Positions 55,301 to 62,711 of a stretch of DNA of 64,000 nucleotides are shown in pieces. Numbering within the stretch: the first letter of the stretch is position 1; each line of letters begins with the position of its first letter. This DNA is from Thiobacillus sp. (GTDB lineage: Bacteria; Pseudomonadota; Gammaproteobacteria; Burkholderiales; Thiobacillaceae): positions 1 to 64,000 of the forward strand of contig NZ_JADMKC010000022.1 in assembly GCF_018780105.1 (NCBI RefSeq), in the 5' to 3' direction. Both the position numbers and the translations under genes were made by a program. The notes beneath the pieces are model-generated. The model worked only from the letters and a program-made list of their open reading frames with translations, was not told the DNA's origin and did no database searches.

Positions 55301-58300
55301 AGCGAACCCGTCACACCTGCCTTGGCCGAGCCGCTGCCGCCTACGGCGTAGCTGCCGATGGTCGCGGTTTCGGTCCCTTCAATACCGATGCTGTTGCCGG
55401 ATAGCGTGCCGCCCGTGGCGCGCGCCTCGGTTTCGTTGTCGATTTCGTTGTAGGCCGCCGCGATGCCGACCGAGGCCTGGCCGGTCGAGATCGCCACGCT
55501 GCCTGCAATGGACAAAACTTCGGCGGTGTCGTCGGCGTCAAGATTGACCGCATTGCCGCTCGCCGTGACCAGCGCATGGCTCGACGAAGCTTCAGTACGA
55601 TTGGTGATGGCGTTGATTGTCACTGCACCGGATACCGCCACGCCCTGCGACGCACCCAGCGCCGCCGCCACCGAGACGATGGAATTGTCGTTGGTCGCCG
55701 TCGCCGACACGCCCGCGTCGCCGTTGACGCTGCCGCCGTCGATGCGCGCGAGCGTGTCGGAATCGACGGTCGAAATCGCCACGCCCGCACCGACGCCGGC
55801 TTTGCCGCCGTAGCTCGCCGCGCCCGCCACGCTGCGGATGTCGGAGTCGTCCTTCGCATCAAGGATGACAGTGGAGTCGGCGTCCACGTTGGCGTTTTCG
55901 ATCGCCGCCTCGGTGACATTGTCGATGGTGCTGTACGACACCGAACCGGCGACGCCGACCTTGTCACCGCCCGCGCCACTGGCTGAAACAGACCACATCG
56001 CCTTGGAGTTTTCGGCGTCGAGATTCACGCCGCCGTTGTTCACCGTCACCGTCGCGTCGCTCAAGGTGGCGCGGGTGTCTTTCACCAGCTGGTTCCAGGT
56101 GAATGCGCCTGCCAGCCCCGCCGATTTATCCAGCGCCACGGTCAAACCGCCCGCTACCGCGAGTTCCAGCGTGTCGTTTTTCGCCTGCGCAGTCAGGCCG
56201 CGCGCCAGACTGATCGTGGTTTCCGCCACGCCGTCGTAATCGCGGTCCACCTCGATGCTGCTGGGCGCGCCTCCCGATACCGTCACGCTGGCGAGATCGG
56301 CAATGCCTGCTGCGGTGGTGTCGTTGACCAGATTGACCGAGGCGGCGGCGGAAATGCCGACCCCGGATTTGCCTTGCTGGCCGCTGTCCTTGGCGTTGGT
56401 TTTGCTGCCGTCGCCGCCCGTGGCGTTGGGATCGTCCGCCCCTGCGGGCCCCGAACCGGCCACCGTGAACGCGCCTTGGGTACCGCTGGCGTGGGCGTCA
56501 GCCAGCAGATTGCCGCTGGCGGTGAGCGTGCCGCCGAGGGCGGATTCGCTGGTACGGTTGCCGATGATGGCGCGCACTTCGCGATCCAGTTCGTTGATCG
56601 CCACCGAAAAACCGATGCCGACGCTGCCCGAGCGTGCAACGCCGCCCGCAACGTTGATCAACAGGCTGTCGTCGGTGGCCCGCACCAGAACGTCGCGCGC
56701 ATCGAGACTGCCGCCCGCACCGATCTGCGCGACCGTGTGCAGGTCGGTATCGACCAGCGAGAACGCGCCGTTGATCGACACCTTTCCCGCCTTGCCAACG
56801 GTTTCGGCGACCACCACCTGATCGAACTGGGTATCGGCCAGCACCGCCACATCGTCGGCGCGCACGGTCGCACCGCTGGCGATGGCCGCATCGCTGCCGC
56901 CGGTGAGGTTGAACTGGTGATACGAGCCGCCAAAACCGGCGCTGCCGCTGCTGGAATTGCTGCCCGGCGCGCTGGTGGGATCGAATTCCGGAACGCCGAC
57001 AAGATTGAGAATCCCGTGGCTGGAACGTGCACTCACGTTCACGTCCTGCGCGCCGGTAATGGGCGCTGCGCCTGCGTTGATGCTGGCGGCGCCGATTCTG
57101 GCGGTGGCTTTTTGATCAAGGCTGAAGAAATTGACCGCACCGGCAAAGGCGAGCTTCTCGCTTTCCACCGCCGTCTGCGTCCACGAGGTGGCGTTGACCG
57201 GGTCGCCCGCCACGTCGTATACCGCCCTGCCCAGATCAAGCCAGGCACTGGCACTGTTCCAGTCCATCACCTTGAACTTGTCGATCAGCGTGTCCCACTG
57301 CGACCAGAACGGGCTGATGACCGTTTCGGAGTTGACGTTCAGCGCGCCGCCGACGCTCAGCACCGCACCGTCGCCGATGCGCGCGTCGGCGTGGTGAACC
57401 ATGTCGATCACCGCGACCGAGGCGGAGATGGCGATTTTCTTCTTGTCGGATGGCGCGTTGGGGTCGCCCGGCAACTGCGTATCGAGATCGCGCTGATCGA
57501 CCGCCGCCGAGGTCTCGAAGCTCACGCTTTCTTCGGCCCGGGCCAGCACGTTCAACGCACCGGGAGTGGCGACGTGGGCGTTGTCGGCCACTTCGGCCTT
57601 GATGCTGTTGGCGTTGTCCACCCAGGCGAACGCGGCCGACAAGCCGAGCTTGCTCGACGCGCCGCTGCGCTGATCGGTCGTCGGCGCGGCGGCGACAAAA
57701 TCGGACAGCTTCTCGAACAGGATTTCGTCGACCGGACGCGCGCTGGTAATCGCTTCCTGCAAATCCGGGCTGCCTGCGGTGCCGGCGGCGGCGGAGACGC
57801 TGGTCTCGGCATCGTCGGCAAGCGCTGCTTTCACCGAAACCGAACCGGCAGCGACATTGCCGCCGAGGCTGGCGTTGAGCGTGGTATCGCTGACCAGCAC
57901 CGATACGCCGGACGAGGCAATACCATCCTTGAACGAGCCGCCGCTGGCGGCCACACCATGCTCTTTCTTGCCGCTGGCTTCAACTGCAAGACTGCTGGCA
58001 CGGTCGATGGTGGCAGCGTCGCCCACAGTGACGTCGGCAACTTGATTGCCGATACCCACGGCGAACGAAAGGTTGGCGTATTTGCTGGCCGAAGATGCGG
58101 CATTGCTGAACGCGCCGGTGTTGACGGTATCAACGTTGACCGACAGCGTGCTGTCGGCCTGGCTTTTCAGGCTCATCGCGCCGCCCGAACCCAGCGTGGC
58201 GTTGCCGATGCTGACGCGCGCCTGCGAATCCGTTTCACCGTAGCCGAAACCGACCACCGTGCTCATCACTTTCATGCTGGCATCGGCGATCGATTGAGCC

Positions 58301-59862
58301 TCGATATCGAGCGTGCTGGCAGCGTCGATCTGCGTACCGTCGTCCACGTCGATGGTGGCGTGCGCGGTGGAAAACGTGAGATTGGCGCCAACGCGCAGAT
58401 TGCCGAGAAAATCGAGGATGGTGTCGCCGTACTCGTTGCCCGTCCACACGTATTTGTCGTTGGCGGTGGCCTTGATGCTGACGCTGCCGCCCTTGATGAC
58501 CGCGTTCCTGATGCTGACCGAGGCGATCGCATTATCCAGCGAGGCGAAGGCCGGGCTGGACTGGTTGTCAGTCGCGGCGATAGTGATGGCGCCCGCCGCG
58601 AAGCCGTTGCCGCCTTGCGCCAGCAACTGGCTGCCATTCTTGATCTCGATCTGCTTGGCGGTGACGTTGATGTTGCCGGACGCGCCCTGCGAAGCGAGGC
58701 TTTGGTGATTGGCGCGGGTGTCGGCCACCGCGCCGAGATTGCGCGACGACACCATCACATTGTCGAGCGTGACTTTCTTGTCAGCCGTGATGGTGATGTT
58801 GCTGCCATGCGAGAACACGTCCGCGCCGGCACCGCTCCAGGTGAGGTTTTCGGGATCGATGAGAATCTCGCCCGCCGCGCCGCCCGCCGCATGTGCCGAC
58901 AGGCCGTTGCCTTCCAGGGCGACGTTGCGTTTGGCGGAATACTCGACGAAGCCGCCATCGCCGCTATCGCCCGCGTCAGCCGACACGTGCGCGCCGGCAG
59001 CCAGCGTCGAGTCACGTTCAGCCAGCACCACGACGCTGCCGCCGTCGGCCTGTGCACCGACGCCGTCAGCGGACACCTGCCCCGCGACGCGGATGTCTTC
59101 CGCCGCAACGATGCGGATCGTGCCGCCATCCATCTGCACCTGATTGGCGCTGGCGATGCCGTCCACGTTGACCAGATCGGCGAACGCGACCTGCGCCCGG
59201 CCGCCGGCCAGCACCTGCGCGCCCGCCGCCACATCCACCGTTCCAGCCGCCAGCGCGACCGCGTCGGCGGCATGAATGCGGCCCTTCACCCACACCAGCC
59301 CGGTCTGGCTCAGGGGAATCTGACCGGCCAGGGCCAGCGCGGTCGTCGCCGCGTCAATGCCGCCGGCGGGATCAACCAGCCGGTCCATGAACGCCGCCGT
59401 GGGCGTGGCGAGCGTGAGGCTGCCGACGTTCAGCACGCCGCCGCTGCCGACGACGATGCCGTGCGGATTGAAGAAATAGACGTTGCCGCCGATCTGGCCG
59501 TTCTTGTAGCTGTTGACCAGTCCGTTGATGTAGGACTGCTGGCCGTGCACCAGGTTGAGCAGATTGCTGGTCGCGCCCGGCAGGTGCAGGTTGACGGTAT
59601 TGCCGGCGTCGACGTTGAAACGGGTAAACGAGTTGTAGGCGTTGATGCCGCGTATGGTCTGCGTAGTGATATCAGTGACGGCACCGTTGACCGACATCTG
59701 CGTCTGGGTACGGCCGTCGGTTGCGATGGACTGCGCCACTGCCGGCGCACCGAATCCGCACGCGAGGCTGGACGCCATCACGGCATTGAACCAGGCGCAG
59801 CGACGCAGCACGCACAGGTACTGGCGGCGCAAGAAGCCCAAGGCGGCATAACTCATTTTCAT
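46360..59862 (-). CDS. Giant TPS exoprotein (TpsA), LktA-family filamentous adhesin-like, 4500 aa
   Basis: Extended signal, TPS domain GINAYNSFTRFNVDAGNTVNLHLPGATSNLLNLVHGQQSYINGLVNS...GGNVYFFNPHGIVVGSGGVLNVGSL, long beta-rich repeats. Confidence 0.95.
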   Translation of the reverse strand: MKMSYAALGFLRRQYLCVLRRCAWFNAVMASSLACGFGAPAVAQSIATDGRTQTQMSVNGAVTDITTQTIRGINAYNSFTRFNVDAGNTVNLHLPGATSNLLNLVHGQQSYINGLVNSYKNGQIGGNVYFFNPHGIVVGSGGVLNVGSLTLATPTAAFMDRLVDPAGGIDAATTALALAGQIPLSQTGLVWVKGRIHAADAVALAAGTVDVAAGAQVLAGGRAQVAFADLVNVDGIASANQVQMDGGTIRIVAAEDIRVAGQVSADGVGAQADGGSVVVLAERDSTLAAGAHVSADAGDSGDGGFVEYSAKRNVALEGNGLSAHAAGGAAGEILIDPENLTWSGAGADVFSHGSNITITADKKVTLDNVMVSSRNLGAVADTRANHQSLASQGASGNINVTAKQIEIKNGSQLLAQGGNGFAAGAITIAATDNQSSPAFASLDNAIASVSIRNAVIKGGSVSIKATANDKYVWTGNEYGDTILDFLGNLRVGANLTFSTAHATIDVDDGTQIDAASTLDIEAQSIADASMKVMSTVVGFGYGETDSQARVSIGNATLGSGGAMSLKSQADSTLSVNVDTVNTGAFSNAASSASKYANLSFAVGIGNQVADVTVGDAATIDRASSLAVEASGKKEHGVAASGGSFKDGIASSGVSVLVSDTTLNASLGGNVAAGSVSVKAALADDAETSVSAAAGTAGSPDLQEAITSARPVDEILFEKLSDFVAAAPTTDQRSGASSKLGLSAAFAWVDNANSIKAEVADNAHVATPGALNVLARAEESVSFETSAAVDQRDLDTQLPGDPNAPSDKKKIAISASVAVIDMVHHADARIGDGAVLSVGGALNVNSETVISPFWSQWDTLIDKFKVMDWNSASAWLDLGRAVYDVAGDPVNATSWTQTAVESEKLAFAGAVNFFSLDQKATARIGAASINAGAAPITGAQDVNVSARSSHGILNLVGVPEFDPTSAPGSNSSSGSAGFGGSYHQFNLTGGSDAAIASGATVRADDVAVLADTQFDQVVVAETVGKAGKVSINGAFSLVDTDLHTVAQIGAGGSLDARDVLVRATDDSLLINVAGGVARSGSVGIGFSVAINELDREVRAIIGNRTSESALGGTLTASGNLLADAHASGTQGAFTVAGSGPAGADDPNATGGDGSKTNAKDSGQQGKSGVGISAAASVNLVNDTTAAGIADLASVTVSGGAPSSIEVDRDYDGVAETTISLARGLTAQAKNDTLELAVAGGLTVALDKSAGLAGAFTWNQLVKDTRATLSDATVTVNNGGVNLDAENSKAMWSVSASGAGGDKVGVAGSVSYSTIDNVTEAAIENANVDADSTVILDAKDDSDIRSVAGAASYGGKAGVGAGVAISTVDSDTLARIDGGSVNGDAGVSATATNDNSIVSVAAALGASQGVAVSGAVTINAITNRTEASSSHALVTASGNAVNLDADDTAEVLSIAGSVAISTGQASVGIAAAYNEIDNETEARATGGTLSGNSIGIEGTETATIGSYAVGGSGSAKAGVTGSLGINTIGNSTTASASGATLTTAGTAKVRAADTSAIESVTGAAAFGGNAAVGAAGSYNHIGGVVKAEISGGQTNAGDVLVDADRAGTLDVWAISGSGAGTAGFAGSIALNDGGGDTTARIGEAANVNASGNALVTAEADDLIKSKAGAVGLGGTLGAAGGIAFNDIHADTLAEVTGANTRVTALGNGAAAQVDNGALGGSGSLNAQQQKASVKGVAVVASSTAQVENYALSAAGGGSAAVAATVSIAMLGGSTTAQLADGARLNTSYGNAAQDARVAAYHHDTIESGTGGGAIGGDAGVGGAADTAVVSHVTTALIDNAQAQAQQGVVLDAASTTDITQAVIAVGGGVYAGLAGTVGVILLDGTTEALANDADLDSHGSLSIEATSDADIDLKAGALAVSGVAGVGITAAVTVAEQHTAARVGGQSDLAAHTRTTINAASTFEQDDYAYTAAAAGGVGIAGTVNVVVAKGSTGASVGSGVIVNADDGQFHGTQDVSVTASDNTRVDNKVGSLGIGLGGLGVGAVADVVLIHNGASASIASGAEVRADRDIAVRGSSVRNVDSISTAAAGGATAGIAGAVSVISVGARPEDDAADNTTGSVSKASELARASATGDQIGNNGGAAASNQRANAARAGLNVAQDFATAPASTSSAANVAAGATLNAGRHIEINAHTRTDTDAVAVGAAVSAGLSLGGGIAIAMVEDKTVAALDGNTTAGGNVSVTATDDQPDASVLRTYAGGGGVVGLAASFAWHEKSSTAAAELGGMVNAGGNVTVDAGIDHNLDSQGGTLSIGAVGIGAAIAYVTEDGDASAKVRDGAQITAAALDVHGHAQTDAAADVKAASGGLAAGVGADANTEDFSSASAHIGDGSVIRTLAGLTQVRASVDPNARANALGVVVSASVSIGVSLADATVATRAAASTGSNVDVEAAAMTVEAATLRHGKTAESDAKAGAGGLLLGASASDSNANVQTDTLAQTGNANRIVVSGEFKVDADSDTWTDADVTGINIGVLAGGSSTSKATTNTTTRALVENDPDITAASVKVNADGNDTLRAKTVAGAGGLGVLVASKAETQATSQTTARLGGAAGNSGVVNAAQVDVNAAQHINFSTHSDSTSASVVGYSGARAINTVNTDTRAVVGPNLTVNAEDFGAQAWNDIVKPSAGYNVDSGSGGLLNGAAASSTSTIRNSALVDIGHDAKINATKTGTQPVGSLNLAAWNEVDANDRVRLDSGGAIAIAKAESDIRADRNDAVVHVGDDATLLTDGDANLSARTDAEIHAVATSKTYGLAGAAEGDSEAIIRADNRIELAAGSKVETEGDLRLMAGTDGVKVNDLYADAETRLWNYTAFPVENDPAAHGEIDQNNRIDIADGAAARAVKSVYLLASEGEHRTRGFGEGTDAYRETLSAIGEFFGADTSSLKISGGSTADRSLSSVKVDGAAQAGIHHHQYLTFNADGSVQHSEGLSYTLEDGVSLSRELTNEIVRLRGIANDYRNDQPDIALAFDHDADILQAKLNELGGDTALVDFLRIGPVYAQAGNVRVTGDALAGSGALEAPGDVRIDIVNKSLRFLSTDTLTIPDEGGGDVTFNGVRVSSNDDINARNPHLPFTPPSTAAAFDSIIDASRSPDPVIHVENTNDHDVSSTLKAPPELHISGNVSNLRGSFIAKSHGTILSSANISAKTIDIATSGDFIQRFTFGFNHSGGDPIAQLGTLPGASEAAKTDYSGSIPARNCSAQGACSTIIAGNNVFISAERLNLNGIIQAGLEDRSMVIDPSLVSGVNAVKIANARSAYLANPNGADRYYDLFVADPGSASITVRYDAANDRLELGGVRFGGGHMELFGDIFSTGNGELRVLDGYGRINVANNTGYDLAMGRLDTGSGVEGMIRIFDTSQRGADNKPLLTEITRVGNTITTRTSETLVDGKPATVTSSNAGRTSVFQPLANRRFNWVNGQKTHNREDRIYTTRVLFGVDDFYPDYNDPDTTTPGTPVYTPRAQGDWLSTDGAGKADYVLDYTNVTSGKYKVGDDYVISRTCIGISCDVAIYEDIKSGARYDWDVTETFHHSLNASKAVKISFLGHEGGDAGVTVNSPTGKVLLGDMVRSLADPLSITAPNGIEQLGDDARLVGNDIRLNAVNGAIGSSSAPINIDLTDADAHGLMNGTVTATALSGVALKEISGDMRVVRVAAVNGDVMLTAERNLVGTGSGTVVSGNTLELVSLSADIGSALTPLVVDTQGNTSTLSASAAGDIHLTEASGDMRVRQISSQGGDVSLAVPDGRLLDANTLEQVDESTQAELLALWDELALTGGAAESARDRNLANQSARLQQEYAAYFRMRNLHRLDDGSYTADAYHAGYQFHATPVQATVLKSVNGWNDADVANYEAGQTAAYHAAFQRFGGNDYVENFAPQLTATEVAALSSGAVWTEAQLTNALAAGLFRPVSDTDVRIEQANISGGNVTLNAAQGIGSVNTQPVVVVKGAALTDEQKLALLTAERSDLELVGNEIRIRQLEDVDVSASGQLRAAVQQGDALLGSESDLLIDSIAAPGEVRIKTGAAMQGVAGQTHITAGSAVLEAANGDLGSAASPLRVELPDTGTLTARAGGNLYVAEASGDMTIDSVFAKGIVNLTAPGDIVEAREDRALDVRGGSISLTAGDTVGRPGGDNALDVAIKAGGRIDASAPNGVYLNSTGASGDLGNINTQGDFSLGVIDGGITVVGQVQIGGNLDLGADDNIEFDGGSVNAGGDAHLQAGLDGAGSVLGDGLGGADVVAQGVMFIAAPDAIGGAAALEVQTDGDLRLQGRLIDVAMQPLTPGSAADLHVSGLNGTQAQNVNLAIRGADTATLHTLILGNGMIATEGSNLQIRQGNVGDHVTFSTPYFNARIDHLDRRPPPGMDVRGFTLDGDFDLELTPGAAYVGAYVINQNPLRIVFSNPAGYVDRINGESLRTQQSLSSFFIGVEGLAERASASDTLVTLAPGLLDEDAALKE
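54877..55992 (-). repeat. Seven tandem degenerate 53-aa (159-bp) repeats within tpsA
   Basis: Units by register: SVSASGAGGDKVGVAGSVSYSTIDN.., SVAGAASYGGKAGVGAGVAISTVDS.., SVAAALGASQGVAVSGAVTINAITN.. (54 aa), SIAGSVAISTGQASVGIAAAYNEIDN.., SYAVGGSGSAKAGVTGSLGINTIGN.., SVTGAAAFGGNAAVGAAGSYNHIGG.., WAISGSGAGTAGFAGSIALNDGGGD... Confidence 0.85.
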
Positions 59863-59984
59863 TTTTCTCTCTCCCGCGGGTCATGCCGACGGCACAACCC
59901 CATTCGTCGCCGGATTAAATCATCCAGCTGGGAGAAAGCGAATACGGGAAAGTGCGTAGAGACCTGCGCGATGCCGACAGGCGT

Positions 59985-60605
59985 TTACTGCCCGATCAGA
60001 TGCTTCATCGCATAGGCAACCATTTCCGCCACGTTCCGGGTGCCCAGTTTACGACCAAGATTTTCCCGGTGTTTTTGCACCGTTGCGGTGCTGATCTCCA
60101 GACGCGTGGCGATTTCCTTGCTCGACAGACCTTCCGCGACGCAGACCAGAATTTCACGCTCGCGCAGGGTAACGCCGATGGGGGCGCCCCCCGCTTCCAG
60201 AAAGTGGCTGATAGCGGGACTGAAATAGCGCTGCCCGCTCGCCAGTGCCCGGATGGCGCTGATCAATTCGCGGCTGTCCTCGCTTTTCGGTACGTAGCCC
60301 TCCATGCCGCAGGCCACAGCGGCGTGTACGGAGACGCTGTCGATACGCGCGGTGAGGGCGAGCACGCGGCTGGGGCTGCCGCTTTGGCGCAGCGTGCGGG
60401 CGACTTCCAGACCGTCCATCACCGGCAGGCCGAGGTCGAGCACTACGACCTGCGGCATCAGCGACTGCGCAAGCCGCAACGCCGTGCCACCGTCAGCGGC
60501 ATCGCCGACAAGCTCAAAATCCGCCTCGCGCCCAAGCAGCATGCGCATCCCTTCACGCACCAGTTCGTGATCGTCCGCTATCAGGATGGTAATCTTCTCT
60601 GCCAT
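59985..60605 (-). CDS. NarL/FixJ-family response regulator
   Basis: ILIADDHELVREGMRMLL, VVVLDLGLPVMDGLEVAR, LuxR HTH LTLREREILVCVAEGLSSKEIATRLEISTATVQKHRENLGRKL. Confidence 0.93.
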   Translation of the reverse strand: MAEKITILIADDHELVREGMRMLLGREADFELVGDAADGGTALRLAQSLMPQVVVLDLGLPVMDGLEVARTLRQSGSPSRVLALTARIDSVSVHAAVACGMEGYVPKSEDSRELISAIRALASGQRYFSPAISHFLEAGGAPIGVTLREREILVCVAEGLSSKEIATRLEISTATVQKHRENLGRKLGTRNVAEMVAYAMKHLIGQ

Positions 60606-60649
60606 GGCAATGCCCGTGTCAACGTTGCCGCAAACTACCACGGACACTT

Positions 60650-62011
60650 TTGAAAAAACACTCTGCGCTGTCCATGGAAGCCTCCACATCGCCATCCCAG
60701 CCCGGCTCGCCTCTGGACACCGAAACGCGCCGCCAGCTGCTGGGACTGCTGACCCAGCACACGCCCGGCATGGCACTTGCCAATGCGAGCGTCGCCATCA
60801 TTTTCGCCGGCATGCTGTGGTTTGAAAATGCAAACACGCACATTGGCTACTGGCTCATTTTTCCGCTCCTGATCAATCTTGCACGCTGGCGCTGGAACAG
60901 CCTGCTCCGTCGCCAATTGCCGGAGATGGACGCGGCACACCTGCATCGCACCGAGCGGGTAGCCACCGCCGTCATCGGACTCAACGGCTCGGCCTGGGGG
61001 GCGCTGGCGTGGATTGCCTACAACGGCAACCAGATCAACGTGGACTTCGTCACCATCTCGGTATTGGTGGGCATGACCGGAGGGGCGGTCACGCCTCTTT
61101 CCGCCCTGCGTTATGCGTTTCCTCTCTACGCGGCAGCAGCGGTGCTGCCGCTGCTGCTCAAGTCACTCTGGATTGGCGGCAGCGCCTATATTGCCGGCGG
61201 TCTCAGCCTGGCGGTCTATCTGGGGATACTGTTCAGTTATGGCCGGACCACTCACCGCACGCTGCGCAATGCGTTTAAGCTGAAGCTGGAAAAAGACCAC
61301 CTGCTGCAACAACTTGAAAACATGGCACGTTCGCGCTCGCTGTTTCTGGCGGGCGTCAGCCACGACCTCAAGCAGCCCGTGCAGGCGCTCGGGATGTTCA
61401 ACGCCTGCCTCGCAGGTCGCGCACGCGAGGAAAACGGCGTGCTCGGCGACGAACTCAAGCGGCTGGCGCATGGCAGCGGACTGGCACTGGCATCAATCAA
61501 TGGCCAGATCGGTCGCCTGCTCGAACTGTCACGGCTGGAAGCGGGAGAGGTCGTACCCCGTCAGCGACGCATTCAACTGGCTGACATTTACGCATACACC
61601 CGCGCACAGCAAGCCGAAAAAGCACGTCAGAAAGGCTTGCTGTTGCGCTTTGCCCCCACCAGCCTGGAGGTGGTGAGCGACATCAAAATGCTGCAATCCA
61701 TTTGTGACAACCTGGTCAGCAATGCTGTTCGGTATACCGAATCGGGACACATTCTGATTGGCAGCCGTCGACGCGGCCAGACAGTCGAAATGCAGATATG
61801 GGACACCGGGCCCGGTATTCCCGCCGATCGCATAGACCTGCTTTTCGAGGCCTACCGCCGCTTTGACGACACCGCAGACAATGCCGGCCATGGCGTCGGG
61901 CTGGGGCTCGCACTCGTCAAGAAGCAGGCTGATTTGTTGAACCACGCGCTTTGCGTGCGTTCGATCCCGGGTCGGGGCTCAGTCTTCAGCGTGATCCTCC
62001 CGCGCGCGTGA
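60650..62011 (+). CDS. Membrane sensor histidine kinase
   Basis: Several TM helices, LAGVSHDLKQPVQALGMF H-box, DNLVSNAVRYTESG, WDTGPGIPADRI, GVGLGLALVKKQ. Confidence 0.92.
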   Translation: MKKHSALSMEASTSPSQPGSPLDTETRRQLLGLLTQHTPGMALANASVAIIFAGMLWFENANTHIGYWLIFPLLINLARWRWNSLLRRQLPEMDAAHLHRTERVATAVIGLNGSAWGALAWIAYNGNQINVDFVTISVLVGMTGGAVTPLSALRYAFPLYAAAAVLPLLLKSLWIGGSAYIAGGLSLAVYLGILFSYGRTTHRTLRNAFKLKLEKDHLLQQLENMARSRSLFLAGVSHDLKQPVQALGMFNACLAGRAREENGVLGDELKRLAHGSGLALASINGQIGRLLELSRLEAGEVVPRQRRIQLADIYAYTRAQQAEKARQKGLLLRFAPTSLEVVSDIKMLQSICDNLVSNAVRYTESGHILIGSRRRGQTVEMQIWDTGPGIPADRIDLLFEAYRRFDDTADNAGHGVGLGLALVKKQADLLNHALCVRSIPGRGSVFSVILPRA

Positions 62012-62051
62012 TCGGCATGGCTGTTCGCTTCGTCCCTATGACGAAACGGTT

Positions 62052-62579
62052 TCAGCGCGATGGCTTGCAGCGCTTGCCCTCGTACTCGAAACGGTTCAGC
62101 GCATAAGCCTTGCCGTTCCAGCGTTGCACCGGAAAGCAGAACCCCGGGCCGCCGACCGAGAGGTCCGGCCAGCCATCCTTGCCTTTGGTTTTCAGGAACT
62201 CGGGCATGCCGTTGTTGCCGGTGATCACTTTCCAGCTGCCATTGGCTTGCTTGCTCAGCAGCTGGAATCCCGTGCCGGCGTGGCCGTAGCAATACGTCCC
62301 GCCGTCGCTGACCACTGCCTCGGGACGGCCGTCGCCATTGAGGTCGCGCACCGTATCGATGGTCGCGCCCGCGGACGCCGGTGAGCCGGAATCCGGTGGC
62401 GGATCGCAGATCACCCAGATGCCCTTGCGCTGCACCGCGCCGGCGGCCTTGAACACTGCTGCCTTGTCCACCGCGCTGAGCGTCACGTCCGCGCTGTCCG
62501 CTACGGCTTGCCCCATCGTCAACGCAAAGCCCAGCGCACCGATTCCACCCAGCGTCGCTATCCGAATCGTGTTCATCAT
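62052..62579 (-). CDS. Secreted hypothetical protein with FG-GAP/VCBS-like DLNGDG motif
   Basis: Signal peptide IATLGGIGALGFALTMGQAVADS; VRDLNGDGRPEAVVSDGG. Confidence 0.7.
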   Translation of the reverse strand: MMNTIRIATLGGIGALGFALTMGQAVADSADVTLSAVDKAAVFKAAGAVQRKGIWVICDPPPDSGSPASAGATIDTVRDLNGDGRPEAVVSDGGTYCYGHAGTGFQLLSKQANGSWKVITGNNGMPEFLKTKGKDGWPDLSVGGPGFCFPVQRWNGKAYALNRFEYEGKRCKPSR

Positions 62580-62711
62580 CCGTCCCCTTCGCTGTCGAAA
62601 ACCTCACCATAGACGCTCGCGCGGCGATGCGGCAGGTTTCCCGGCCCGGCATTTATCCGTAGAATCAAGCCTTTGTTTTAATTAACCATTTCCACAAAGA
62701 GAACAAGGTTT

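Noticed and set aside
54877-55992. Nucleotide-level tandem repeat or recent expansion in tpsA
   Set aside because: Units share period and pattern but are too diverged in sequence to be a recent DNA duplication.
56374-60015. 1213-aa plus-strand ORF antisense to tpsA (also 47626-50535, 46300-47568, 54682-55404)
   Set aside because: Composition (His/Arg/Val/Gly-rich, no domain) is typical of a shadow ORF opposite a GC-rich repetitive gene; the minus-strand frame has clear TPS domain homology.
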